7,383 bases of DNA, taken from JAUSNA01 sp964511965 (GTDB lineage: Bacteria; Patescibacteriota; Microgenomatia; Levybacterales; GWA1-39-11). The notes below the pieces were generated by a model, which saw only the letters and a program-made list of their open reading frames with translations, made no database searches and was not told the DNA's origin. The position numbers and the translations under genes are program-made. Shown here piece after piece: positions 1 through 5,582 of this stretch. The stretch covers positions 1 through 7,383 of the forward strand of contig CAZEGF010000045.1 in NCBI GenBank assembly GCA_964511965.1. Direction: 5' to 3'. Position 1 is the first letter of the stretch. Every line of letters starts with the position of its first letter.

Positions 1-1
1 A

Positions 2-271
2 ACGTATGAATATGACATTCCTCAGACTGCAAAGCATAAATCCTATACACTTTTTAACGAAACAAATTTATTAACTACGTATCCAGGTGTTAAAGGAGTC
101 AAAACAGGCTTTACGGACGAGGCTGGACTCTGCCTTGTAACATATCTTGATTATCAGGGACACAAGATAATAGCGGTACTTTTAAATAGCCAGAATAGAA
201 GAGCAGAAATGGCAGAACTTTTGGATTATAGTTTGAAAAGTTTGGGCGTAACACCTCCTCCTCACAGTTAG
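2..271 (+). CDS. D-alanyl-D-alanine carboxypeptidase (peptidase S11), C-terminal fragment
   Basis: This is an open frame entering from the left edge and ending at TAG; 89 residues are visible. The segment YPGVKGVKTGFTDEAG (fragment residues 27-42) carries the KTG box of penicillin-binding-protein and serine-carboxypeptidase folds. It is followed by the LVTYLD...HKIIAVLLNS strands typical of the S11 (DacA-like) catalytic domain. Family knowledge: S11 enzymes trim the terminal D-Ala of peptidoglycan pentapeptides outside the membrane. The SxxK and SxN motifs would lie upstream, outside the window. The protein stops about 50 residues after the KTG box (ending in a Pro-rich tail), so it lacks the PBP5 C-terminal beta domain and membrane-anchoring helix of DacA. 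The related DacB or VanY families seem unlikely given the VKTGFT context. Family assignment is good; the exact member is not determined. Confidence 0.9.
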   Translation, partial: TYEYDIPQTAKHKSYTLFNETNLLTTYPGVKGVKTGFTDEAGLCLVTYLDYQGHKIIAVLLNSQNRRAEMAELLDYSLKSLGVTPPPHS

Positions 272-289
272 TGCCCCGTGCGGGACTCG
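272..289 (-). repeat. Degenerate copy of the tRNA-Leu 3' tail
   Basis: These 18 bases match the 3' end of the neighbouring tRNA-Leu (330-347) at 14 of 18 positions, offset by 58 bp and in the same orientation. The four mismatches are contiguous (276-279). The matching parts cover the discriminator plus the outer acceptor bases, and the 3' T-stem strand plus part of the T-loop (shared GCGGGACTCG on the + strand). The rest of a tRNA is absent: the base pairs needed for a T-stem do not form with the sequence before it on the - strand. An imperfect hairpin (292-311) lies between copy and tRNA. It could be a tRNA remnant, an attachment-site-like scar or a repeat element. Confidence 0.55.
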
Positions 290-329
290 GTCTGCCAGCG
301 AAGCCTTGCAGCGGGTAACGCTTAATATG

Positions 330-410
330 TGCCTGAGGCGGGACTCGAACCCGCATGACTTGCGCCACACGCTCTTAAGGCGTGCGTGTATACCATTCCA
401 CCACTCAGGC
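330..410 (-). tRNA. tRNA-Leu (anticodon UAA)
   Basis: An 81-nt class II tRNA. The acceptor stem GCCTGAG (410-404) pairs perfectly with CTCAGGC (337-331), and the discriminator is A at 330. The anticodon stem CACGC/GCGTG encloses the loop CTTAAGA, with anticodon TAA at 377-375 reading UUA codons. The extended variable arm (367-355) contains TGGC-GCAA-GTCA, which can form a short stem as expected for leucine. The T-arm is GCGGG-TTCGAGT-CCCGC. CCA is not encoded; CAT follows the discriminator, so the CCA-adding enzyme is required. It lies convergent to the carboxypeptidase gene and downstream of the YdjM-like gene on the same strand. Confidence 0.97.
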
Positions 411-417
411 AAATGTT

Positions 418-445
418 TTATTATTTTAAAGCACGGTGAATTCAA
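418..445 (-). promoter_or_regulatory. Candidate promoter of tRNA-Leu
   Basis: TTGAAT (445-440), a 16-nt spacer and TAATAA (423-418) lie 7 nt before the tRNA 5' end at 410. The -35 matches consensus at 5 of 6 positions; the -10 is weaker. The position suits a tRNA promoter with a very short leader. In such AT-rich DNA alternatives cannot be excluded. Confidence 0.45.
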
Positions 446-482
446 ACACAAGTAAAATGAACTAAACGCTAATATCTAAACC

Positions 483-1058
483 CTATTTTATATTACTACG
501 GAGAAACTCTATTATGTGATTGTGATATGTATAAAAAACATACATATTTACCAACAAAAGTCCGGGAAAAACAATTCCCTTCTCAATAAAACTTCCGGTA
601 TGAAATCTTAGGGCCTGAATTGGAGGTATACCTAAATTTATGGGTATGGGAAAAAGCCATGGAACACCACTATACGTGAAAGTGTCGCTAATAAGATGAG
701 ACAAAACCCCTATCATAAATGACCACCAAACTATATCAACATCGACAATAAGAACATTATGAATGAGAAGCAACAAGAATTTTGACATCACTCCAAAAAA
801 AACAATCCCCAAAATTGAATGGGAGATATGACGGTGTCCACCAAATAATGGCGAGAGCAACTTCCCAAATAAAGAACCCAGACGTACCCTTTTCCACAAA
901 GCACCCGTTGATTGATCAATATCAGGCGTCAGCCCACCTATCATATTTGCAGAAAAAGCTACGAAAGCTGTTGCTAAAGTCATGTTGGGAATTGTTTGAG
1001 TAGCTACAATTACATTAAGTGCAGTAAATGCTGCTAAATCATGAGTTCGGCCGGTCAT
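483..1058 (-). CDS. Membrane-bound metal-dependent hydrolase, YdjM/DUF457 family
   Basis: A 191-residue integral membrane protein with several hydrophobic segments (about 12-40, 82-104, 108-124 and 160-178). The conserved polar motifs of the DUF457/YdjM family are present: an N-terminal His (H6), PDIDQ (45-49), HRHISHS (75-81), SHLISD (120-125) and FHTGS (152-156). These His and Asp residues are thought to bind metal. Family knowledge: members are annotated as inner-membrane metal-dependent hydrolases; E. coli YdjM is LexA-regulated, but the substrate is unknown. Length is close to the family norm of about 190. The ATG at 1058 is chosen because H6 lies just after it and a promoter sits 6 nt upstream; no Shine-Dalgarno site is visible. 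It precedes tRNA-Leu on the same strand. Family membership is confident; physiological role is not. Confidence 0.88.
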   Translation of the reverse strand: MTGRTHDLAAFTALNVIVATQTIPNMTLATAFVAFSANMIGGLTPDIDQSTGALWKRVRLGSLFGKLLSPLFGGHRHISHSILGIVFFGVMSKFLLLLIHNVLIVDVDIVWWSFMIGVLSHLISDTFTYSGVPWLFPIPINLGIPPIQALRFHTGSFIEKGIVFPGLLLVNMYVFYTYHNHIIEFLRSNIK

Positions 1059-1064
1059 ACAATT

Positions 1065-1093
1065 AGTATTAAGTATAAAGTAGCAAGTATCAA
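1065..1093 (-). promoter_or_regulatory. Promoter of the YdjM-like gene, leaderless geometry
   Basis: TTGATA (1093-1088), a 17-nt spacer and AATACT (1070-1065) are followed by 6 nt and then the ATG at 1058. Transcription from about 7 nt past the -10 would begin at the A of the start codon, giving a leaderless mRNA. There is no purine-rich ribosome-binding site in the gap. Confidence 0.6.
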
Positions 1094-1107
1094 GGGTTTT
1101 TATTATT

Positions 1108-1998
1108 TTATTTTAGGTTCGTTGTGAAAAAAGAATCCAAAGAACTCAAATACAAGGTTGGGTCGGATTTGAATGTGTGGACATAATCAGAATTGGGAAA
1201 AAGAACGCGGGTTCCTTTTTTTACTTTGGAAAGTAACAGTTCCGAGTTGAATGGTGGGATCAGATCGTCTTTGGCACCATGGAAAAATAATAATGGGGTG
1301 TTTTCAAGATAATGGATTTGGTTAATTGGCCTAACACTTGCAGGGTCAATCCCATATAGGGTTTTTGCCCAAAAATACACTCCGGGATGCAGGAATTTTG
1401 GGACATGATGTTCCCCTTCCATCAAATGCGATATTGCAGTCACTACTTCGGTAGCTGGACTGTCAAGAAGAATTGCACCAGCATTCTTTACCTCACTTGC
1501 CGCCATAATAGTTGAAATTGCCCCTAATGAGTCACTAATAATTCCTATACTTTCCGGATCATATTCTTGCTGGACTAAATATTTATATGCTCCTGCTACA
1601 TCGTTTTTCTCATACTGGCCAAAACTCTGACGGGTTCTTTGAGATTGACCGGTCCCTCTGAAATCAAATAACAATACAGTGTACCCTTCCTCCACAAAGT
1701 GCTTTGCTATTTCAACACCACCATAATCAATATTTGTTCTATTTTCTCCGGCACCAGGAACAAACATGATGGCTTTACCATTTGTGCCGGGGAAAAACCA
1801 ACCGGCTAATTGAATGTTATCAGTTGAGCGAAAAGCAACATCAGCTGCCCTATCTCCGATTGTGTGTTTGTCAATGGTGATAGGACTTGGTTTTAGGATT
1901 GTGAGTGAATAGGCTATATAGGCAGTTATTCCGGCATAAGCAATTGCCCCTAAAACAAGAATCGCAATAAATCCTGCAAATAACCACTTTAGATTCAT
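1108..1998 (-). CDS. Membrane-anchored alpha/beta hydrolase
   Basis: A 296-residue protein with an N-terminal membrane anchor or uncleaved signal (about 5-33), then an alpha/beta-hydrolase domain. Visible landmarks are the oxyanion-hole strand IMFVPGAGENR (77-87), FDFRGTGQS (111-119), the nucleophile elbow SDSLG with predicted Ser157, a probable acid Asp244 or Asp245 in HGAKDDLIP, and predicted His274 in DYVHTF. The elbow is Ser-x-Ser-x-Gly rather than the usual Gly-x-Ser-x-Gly. The layout resembles membrane-associated serine hydrolases of the BEM46/ABHD13 or YqkD type, probably facing outside the membrane; the substrate (ester, lipid or peptide) cannot be told. It starts 29 nt after the rarA stop, with a weak -10-like TAAACT 6 nt before the ATG and no Shine-Dalgarno site, so it may be cotranscribed with rarA, started separately, or both. 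Confidence 0.85.
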   Translation of the reverse strand: MNLKWLFAGFIAILVLGAIAYAGITAYIAYSLTILKPSPITIDKHTIGDRAADVAFRSTDNIQLAGWFFPGTNGKAIMFVPGAGENRTNIDYGGVEIAKHFVEEGYTVLLFDFRGTGQSQRTRQSFGQYEKNDVAGAYKYLVQQEYDPESIGIISDSLGAISTIMAASEVKNAGAILLDSPATEVVTAISHLMEGEHHVPKFLHPGVYFWAKTLYGIDPASVRPINQIHYLENTPLLFFHGAKDDLIPPFNSELLLSKVKKGTRVLFPNSDYVHTFKSDPTLYLSSLDSFFTTNLK

Positions 1999-2004
1999 GA
2001 AATT

Positions 2005-2010
2005 AGTTTA
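2005..2010 (-). promoter_or_regulatory. Weak -10-like box before the alpha/beta hydrolase
   Basis: TAAACT lies exactly 6 nt before the ATG at 1998, matching the position of stronger -10 boxes at other genes here. The expected -35 window (tggtaa) matches consensus poorly and falls in the rarA stop region. It is supported mainly by the shared geometry. Confidence 0.3.
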
Positions 2011-2027
2011 GTAGAATAATTTGTTTA

Positions 2028-3230
2028 TTACCAGTCTTTTCTGAAGTATTTTTTGCCCTTTAACTCTTTTGGTAAATATTCTTGGTCAACTTTTTTTCCA
2101 TCTTTTTCTGCTTTCCATGCGTATCTTATGTGCCCTTTTCCATAATCCAGTCCTTCCATGATTTTATTTGAAGCATTTCTCAAATGAAGTGGGATTGAAG
2201 GTAAATTATCTATCTCAACATCATTCAGTGCTTCAAAAATGCCTAGGGTTGAGGCAATTGATTTTTTAGCTGAAGCTAAAAAGGTTGCCGTTTGGGCAAG
2301 AATTAATTGAGCTTCAGGAAGTCCTATCATGTGAACTGCTTGCATCGCACTTGTTGCAACTACAAGAGCTGTAGGTTGCGCATTTCCAATGTCTTCACTG
2401 GCGAAAATAACCATGCGTCTGGCAATGAACATAGGGTCCTCACCCGCTTTTAGCATCCTTGCCAAATAATGAAGTGTTGCATCAGGATCACTTCCTCTCA
2501 TTGACTTTATAAATGCAGATATTGTGTCATAGTGGTAATCACCCTTCTTGTCATAGTATACAGCTCGTCTTTGCATCGCTTCTTCAGCGGTTTTTAAATC
2601 AAGCTTTTTTGATATGCTGACAGCAACTTCTATTGCATTTATTGCAAACCTGGCATCCCCATTTGAGTAATTTACTATATGAGTAATAGCTTCTTTATCG
2701 TATTTAACCTTGGGAAATAGTTTTAATGCACGAAGAACTACTTTTTCAATATCGTTGTTTTCAAGAGACTTCAGTACAAATAGTTGGGAGCGTGAAAGAA
2801 GAGGCGCATTTATCCGAAACCCCGGATTTTCTGTTGTGGCACCGATAAGTATAATCGTTCCGTTCTCAACATGAGGCAAGAAACCGTCTTGTTGGGCTTT
2901 GTTAAATCGATGAATTTCATCAACAAAAAGGATAGTTTTTTTGTTTTGTTCATCTTTTAATTGTGTAGCAAGTTTTATTACATTTCTGACATCTGCAACT
3001 CCACTAGTAACAGCTGAAAAAAATATGAACTCAGCATCGATAGAATTAGCAATAACAGTTGCAAGCGTAGTCTTCCCGCATCCGGGAGGTCCCCAGAATA
3101 TCATTGACGTAATATTGCCTGTCTCAATCATCCGTCTGATAGGTTTGCCATTACCGGCTAAATGCTCTTGACCAATAAATTCGTCTAGATTTGTTGGGCG
3201 CATACGCTCTGCTAGGGGAACAGTCTGCAT
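2028..3230 (-). CDS. rarA: Replication-associated recombination protein A, AAA+ ATPase (RarA/MgsA)
   Basis: A 400-residue protein matching the RarA/MgsA/WRNIP1 family along its length. It begins with PLAERMRPTNLDEFIGQEHL (5-24), typical of clamp-loader-like AAA+ proteins. Walker A is GPPGCGKTT (47-55) and Walker B is ILFVDEIHRFNKAQQD (100-115). Sensor 1 is GATTENP (130-136), the arginine-finger segment is LLSRSQ (144-149, R147) and sensor 2 is GDAR (191-194). The RarA-specific C-terminal oligomerisation part follows, including YDKKGDYHYDTISAFIKS and SDPDATLHYLARML. Family knowledge: RarA acts at stalled or gapped replication forks in the cytoplasm and binds ssDNA ends and SSB. At 400 residues it is slightly shorter than typical (about 420-450). 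The ATG at 3230 is preceded by an extended -10 box at 6 nt and by no Shine-Dalgarno site. No defect is seen. Confidence 0.97.
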   Translation of the reverse strand: MQTVPLAERMRPTNLDEFIGQEHLAGNGKPIRRMIETGNITSMIFWGPPGCGKTTLATVIANSIDAEFIFFSAVTSGVADVRNVIKLATQLKDEQNKKTILFVDEIHRFNKAQQDGFLPHVENGTIILIGATTENPGFRINAPLLSRSQLFVLKSLENNDIEKVVLRALKLFPKVKYDKEAITHIVNYSNGDARFAINAIEVAVSISKKLDLKTAEEAMQRRAVYYDKKGDYHYDTISAFIKSMRGSDPDATLHYLARMLKAGEDPMFIARRMVIFASEDIGNAQPTALVVATSAMQAVHMIGLPEAQLILAQTATFLASAKKSIASTLGIFEALNDVEIDNLPSIPLHLRNASNKIMEGLDYGKGHIRYAWKAEKDGKKVDQEYLPKELKGKKYFRKDW

Positions 3231-3236
3231 GAGATC

Positions 3237-3245
3237 ATTGTACCA
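3237..3245 (-). promoter_or_regulatory. Extended -10 promoter of rarA
   Basis: TGG-TACAAT (3245-3237) is an extended -10 element (TGn plus 5 of 6 matches to TATAAT), 6 nt before the rarA ATG at 3230. The -35 region is poor, which the TGn element can offset. The predicted transcript starts at or next to the ATG. It lies in the 27-nt gap after the upstream gene's stop. Confidence 0.55.
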
Positions 3246-3257
3246 CTACATTTCTTT

Positions 3258-3923
3258 CTATCTACTTGCTCTATGCAAAACAGCTTCTGCTGAAAATCTA
3301 ACCGGGGGTGGAAAACTCACACCGTAAGTTTTGAAAAACGATTGCCACTCTGAAGTTCTACTCCTGTCTTCATCAATAAATTCTAAAAATTTTTGCAAGT
3401 TAAATAGGTTGCTAAGTTGCTTATTGTCAAGAGGAATATGTGGCGCGTAGAAGATACTTTCTGGTGCGGTTGTAAAAATATCTATTACTGCAGAAAGAGA
3501 ATCCCCTTCTCTTATACAAGGAAAGAATTCTATTTTTTTATAAAAGGCTGGTTGGGGTAATTCCACATCTTCATCAACCAACCCCTTTTTCCTATTTTCG
3601 AGAAGTGTTTCAAGATGAGCCTCAAAACGAGTGTAATTGAGATATTGATAACCAATGGCAAATATTCTTCCTTCGTCTTGCGCAGGCATACCACTGCGGG
3701 TAATCCTGTGTGATTTACCCGGTACCGGAGAAGGTTCGACAAGGAGCTTACCTTGCTCGTCCAGATTAAACTCAATTGTTCTCGCAACGGGACCTTGCAT
3801 TGAAGCAGAATTCTCATACCAATCGAAAGCTATTACCTCAATTAACTTTTCATTCCTTGTTAATTCGGTAATCATGCTTGCGGCTACAAAAAAATCATCC
3901 GGGGGCCTATTCTCGATACCCAT
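3258..3923 (-). CDS. Unrecognised 221-residue soluble protein
   Basis: I do not recognise this family. The 221-residue product has no signal peptide, no membrane segment and a single Cys (136), and looks cytoplasmic. It has a mixed alpha/beta pattern: an N-terminal helix (about 10-26), strands around IEVIAFDWYE (28-37) and ARTIEFNLDE (47-56), a charged helix TRFEAHLETLLENRKKG (98-114), then IEFFPCIREGDSLSAVIDIF (131-150) and a C-terminal helical part with a Pro-rich stretch FPPPVRF (204-210). No nucleotide-binding, metal-binding or catalytic signature is evident. A good promoter (TTGACC, 16 nt, TATAAT) precedes the ATG by 8 nt, so it is probably expressed and may be the first gene of a leftward unit running into rarA 27 nt downstream. 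That spacing weakly hints at a DNA-replication or repair link, which is unproven. Confidence 0.75.
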   Translation of the reverse strand: MGIENRPPDDFFVAASMITELTRNEKLIEVIAFDWYENSASMQGPVARTIEFNLDEQGKLLVEPSPVPGKSHRITRSGMPAQDEGRIFAIGYQYLNYTRFEAHLETLLENRKKGLVDEDVELPQPAFYKKIEFFPCIREGDSLSAVIDIFTTAPESIFYAPHIPLDNKQLSNLFNLQKFLEFIDEDRSRTSEWQSFFKTYGVSFPPPVRFSAEAVLHRASR

Positions 3924-3931
3924 AGACGGGA

Positions 3932-3959
3932 ATTATAACTCATTTTAACTTAGGGTCAA
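3932..3959 (-). promoter_or_regulatory. Sigma70-type promoter of the 221-residue gene
   Basis: TTGACC (3959-3954), a 16-nt spacer and a perfect TATAAT (3937-3932) lie 8 nt before the ATG at 3923. The transcript would start 0-2 nt before the start codon. The intervening TCCCGTCT is pyrimidine-rich and cannot act as a Shine-Dalgarno site. It is arranged back-to-back with the tRNA-Ala promoter on the other strand. Confidence 0.7.
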
Positions 3960-3973
3960 AATGATCAAAAGCT

Positions 3974-4001
3974 TTGAAACCTAAACAATGTTTAGTAAAA
4001 T
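3974..4001 (+). promoter_or_regulatory. Promoter of tRNA-Ala with a palindromic spacer
   Basis: TTGAAA (3974-3979), a 16-nt spacer and TAAAAT (3996-4001) lie 12 nt before the tRNA 5' end. Both hexamers match consensus at 5 of 6 positions. All but one base of the spacer is the inverted repeat CTAAAC-AAT-GTTTAG (3981-3995). Confidence 0.65.
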
Positions 4002-4013
4002 AATCAAAAGTAG

Positions 4014-4085
4014 GGGCCTTTAGCGCAACGGTAGCGCGCTTCCATGGCATGGAAGAGGTTAGGGGTTCAAATCCCCTAAGGTCCA
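4014..4085 (+). tRNA. tRNA-Ala (anticodon GGC)
   Basis: A 72-nt tRNA. The acceptor stem GGGCCTT/AAGGTCC contains a G3-U70 wobble (4016 with 4082), the alanine identity element. The D-arm is GCGC-AACGGTA-GCGC, and the anticodon arm is CTTCC-ATGGCAT-GGAAG with GGC at 4046-4048 reading GCC codons. The T-arm is AGGGG-TTCAAAT-CCCCT and the discriminator is A. CCA is not encoded (CAG follows). Unlike the other two tRNAs in the window, no copy of its 3' tail is seen downstream. Confidence 0.98.
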
Positions 4086-4106
4086 CAGTTACAAAACAGA
4101 AACTAC

Positions 4107-4135
4107 TTGACAACATATCGTCGTGGTGGCATAGT
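4107..4135 (+). promoter_or_regulatory. Promoter of the cupredoxin gene, leaderless geometry
   Basis: A perfect TTGACA (4107-4112), a 17-nt spacer and CATAGT (4130-4135) preceded by TGG (extended -10) are followed by 6 nt and the ATG at 4142. Transcription would start at about the start codon. An alternative -10, TACAAT (4135-4140), is closer to consensus but would need a 22-nt spacer. The same TTGACA, 17 nt, CATAGT combination occurs before the 58-residue gene. Confidence 0.6.
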
Positions 4136-4141
4136 ACAATT

Positions 4142-4642
4142 ATGGAAAACGAGTCTTCATCTTCTTCAGGAAGTAAAAAAGGTATGTCCCCAATGATAAT
4201 TGTCGGAGTTATAGTTCTAATTGTTATTATTGCGGGGGTTGGTTACGCCATGATGAAAGGTGCATCAAAATCTGCTCAAACACCAACAAGTCCTGAAGCA
4301 CAACCAACAAATGCGGTGGTCAATGAGGAAGCTAAGGAATCCCCAGCAGAGGCTATGAAAGAAGCTTCTACAAAAACTTTTGAAGTTGACGGATCAAACT
4401 TCAAGTTCGAACCCAATACTCTAACAGTTAATGATGGAGATACGGTTAAAATTACTTTTAAAAATACTCAAGGATTTCATAATTTTATGATTGACGAGTT
4501 CAACGCAAAATCAAAAACTATTCAAGCAAACCAAACCGATGAGTTAACTTTTGTAGCAAATAAAAAAGGGACATTCCAATACTATTGTGGTGTCGGAAAT
4601 CACAGGGCTATGGGAATGGTAGGAACATTAACTGTAAAGTAA
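4142..4642 (+). CDS. Membrane-anchored cupredoxin (plastocyanin/azurin-like blue-copper protein)
   Basis: A 166-residue protein with three parts: a short Ser-rich N-terminus, one hydrophobic anchor (about 15-39) and a Pro/Ala/Glu-rich linker (about 41-77) leading to a cupredoxin domain (78-166). Type 1 copper ligands are visible: His113 in GFHNF, then Cys149 and His154 in YYCGVGNHRAMGM, with Met157 or Met159 as axial ligand. Family knowledge: such proteins carry single electrons or bind copper on the outer face of the membrane; the anchor places the domain there. An in-frame ATG at 4049 falls inside tRNA-Ala and is rejected; the ATG at 4142 begins just before the anchor, with a promoter directly upstream and no Shine-Dalgarno site. 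Its stop is 16 nt from the end of the convergent peptidase gene, with no clear terminator between. Redox partners are not in the window. Confidence 0.93.
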   Translation: MENESSSSSGSKKGMSPMIIVGVIVLIVIIAGVGYAMMKGASKSAQTPTSPEAQPTNAVVNEEAKESPAEAMKEASTKTFEVDGSNFKFEPNTLTVNDGDTVKITFKNTQGFHNFMIDEFNAKSKTIQANQTDELTFVANKKGTFQYYCGVGNHRAMGMVGTLTVK

Positions 4643-4658
4643 ACTAAAACTTTAAACC

Positions 4659-5582
4659 TCAAACCTTTAATCTCGTACGTAGCACAGATATTACTTCTAG
4701 AACTTTATTATAAGCAACCTCAAATACGGTACGTGACTTACAAATTTCATTCAGCTCGGCAATATCAGAATCAGATGGCTTTAGGACATCTGTTGTTTGT
4801 GGATACATGATAGATTCCTTATCCTGATTATGATTTAGCCCTAAAGCGTGTCCCATTTCATGAGTTAACGTGTGCAAAAACTCATTTTGGTCAATATCTA
4901 TATAAATACTAATTTTTCGTGTACTTCCTTCCTGTTCATAAAGACCCTCTTCGGGCTTGTCTAGCAAAACATTTTGATAATCCCCAATAGTTTGGTTAAG
5001 TTCTTGAGCTGAAAGATTGTAGAGTTTGGTTGATTGACCAAGCTCTTTGGCAGTTGCATTAAGCGTTGCAGCCTCTGCCTGAAGAGCCTTTTGGGTTTCT
5101 ATCAACTTGTCGTATTCTTCTTTAGGAGCACCACCATGCGAATTCCAGTAAGAAATTTTTGAATTTAGATCTGAAACCTTAATTTCAAATGCAGCTTGAT
5201 CTTTCTTAAATTGCTCAATTTTTGGATCAATGGTACCCTGTTGTTGCCTCAGATTGTCGTTTAACTTTGTAATTTTACTGGTAAGTTCTTGTCTGGAATC
5301 ATAAACCATGTTAATAGTAAATTTAGATGTTGGATCATACACGAATAATTGTTTGCCTTGAGTGCCACTCCAGATAGCTCCTGCCGCTTTTGAATCTTCC
5401 AATAACTCCTCTTTAGTAATATCAAACTTTGGATCAATATTACCTATCGAAAAAGGAATTGGGTAGTCGCACGGAGAATAATAAAGTATGTTTTTTGTTG
5501 CTGCGTAAATTGGATCTTTATAAAGAAGCCCTACTGAAAATAACGAAACAAGTAATATAAGAATAATAAAAAGTTTTTTCAT
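4659..5582 (-). CDS. Membrane-anchored or secreted zinc metallopeptidase (metzincin/matrixin-like) with coiled-coil insert
   Basis: A 307-residue protein. An N-terminal signal or anchor (MKKLFIILILLVSLFSVGLL) is followed by a matrixin-like opening, YPIPFSIGNIDPKF (40-53), and a helix ending in AGAIWSG (67-73). The zinc site HEMGHALGLNH (241-251; ligands His241, His245, His251, base Glu242) and Met-turn SIMYP (257-261) identify a metzincin. Between the N-terminal strands (to about 95) and the zinc helix lie about 110 mostly helical, Gln/Lys/Leu-rich residues (98-208) predicted as coiled coil, with a possible hairpin turn near SHGGAP (148-153). The ATG at 5582 is chosen, not the in-frame one at 5651: it overlaps the ZIP stop as TAATG and begins directly at the signal sequence. 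It is the last gene of the fur-ZIP operon. The substrate is unknown. The stop is TGA. Confidence 0.88.
   Translation of the reverse strand: MKKLFIILILLVSLFSVGLLYKDPIYAATKNILYYSPCDYPIPFSIGNIDPKFDITKEELLEDSKAAGAIWSGTQGKQLFVYDPTSKFTINMVYDSRQELTSKITKLNDNLRQQQGTIDPKIEQFKKDQAAFEIKVSDLNSKISYWNSHGGAPKEEYDKLIETQKALQAEAATLNATAKELGQSTKLYNLSAQELNQTIGDYQNVLLDKPEEGLYEQEGSTRKISIYIDIDQNEFLHTLTHEMGHALGLNHNQDKESIMYPQTTDVLKPSDSDIAELNEICKSRTVFEVAYNKVLEVISVLRTRLKV

Noticed and set aside
111..451. Two leftward open frames across 111-451
   Set aside because: They run antisense to the carboxypeptidase frame and through tRNA-Leu on the same strand, with no recognisable protein features.
2941..3948. Open frames opposite rarA and opposite or within the 221-residue gene
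   Set aside because: They lie within or opposite well-supported genes, have no promoter or ribosome-binding site, and their peptides show only mirrored composition.
4049..4141. N-terminal extension of the cupredoxin from an upstream in-frame ATG at 4049
   Set aside because: It starts inside the tRNA-Ala anticodon arm, and the 31 added residues lack any signal or domain feature. A promoter lies between it and the ATG at 4142.
4643..4658. Shared bidirectional terminator between the convergent cupredoxin and peptidase genes
   Set aside because: The 16-nt gap and its flanks contain no inverted repeat of useful length, only an AT-rich stretch.
4659..4661. Alternative genetic code with TGA read as Gly
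   Set aside because: The peptidase ends plausibly at TGA, and no gene in the window needs an in-frame TGA to complete a domain; standard bacterial code suffices.
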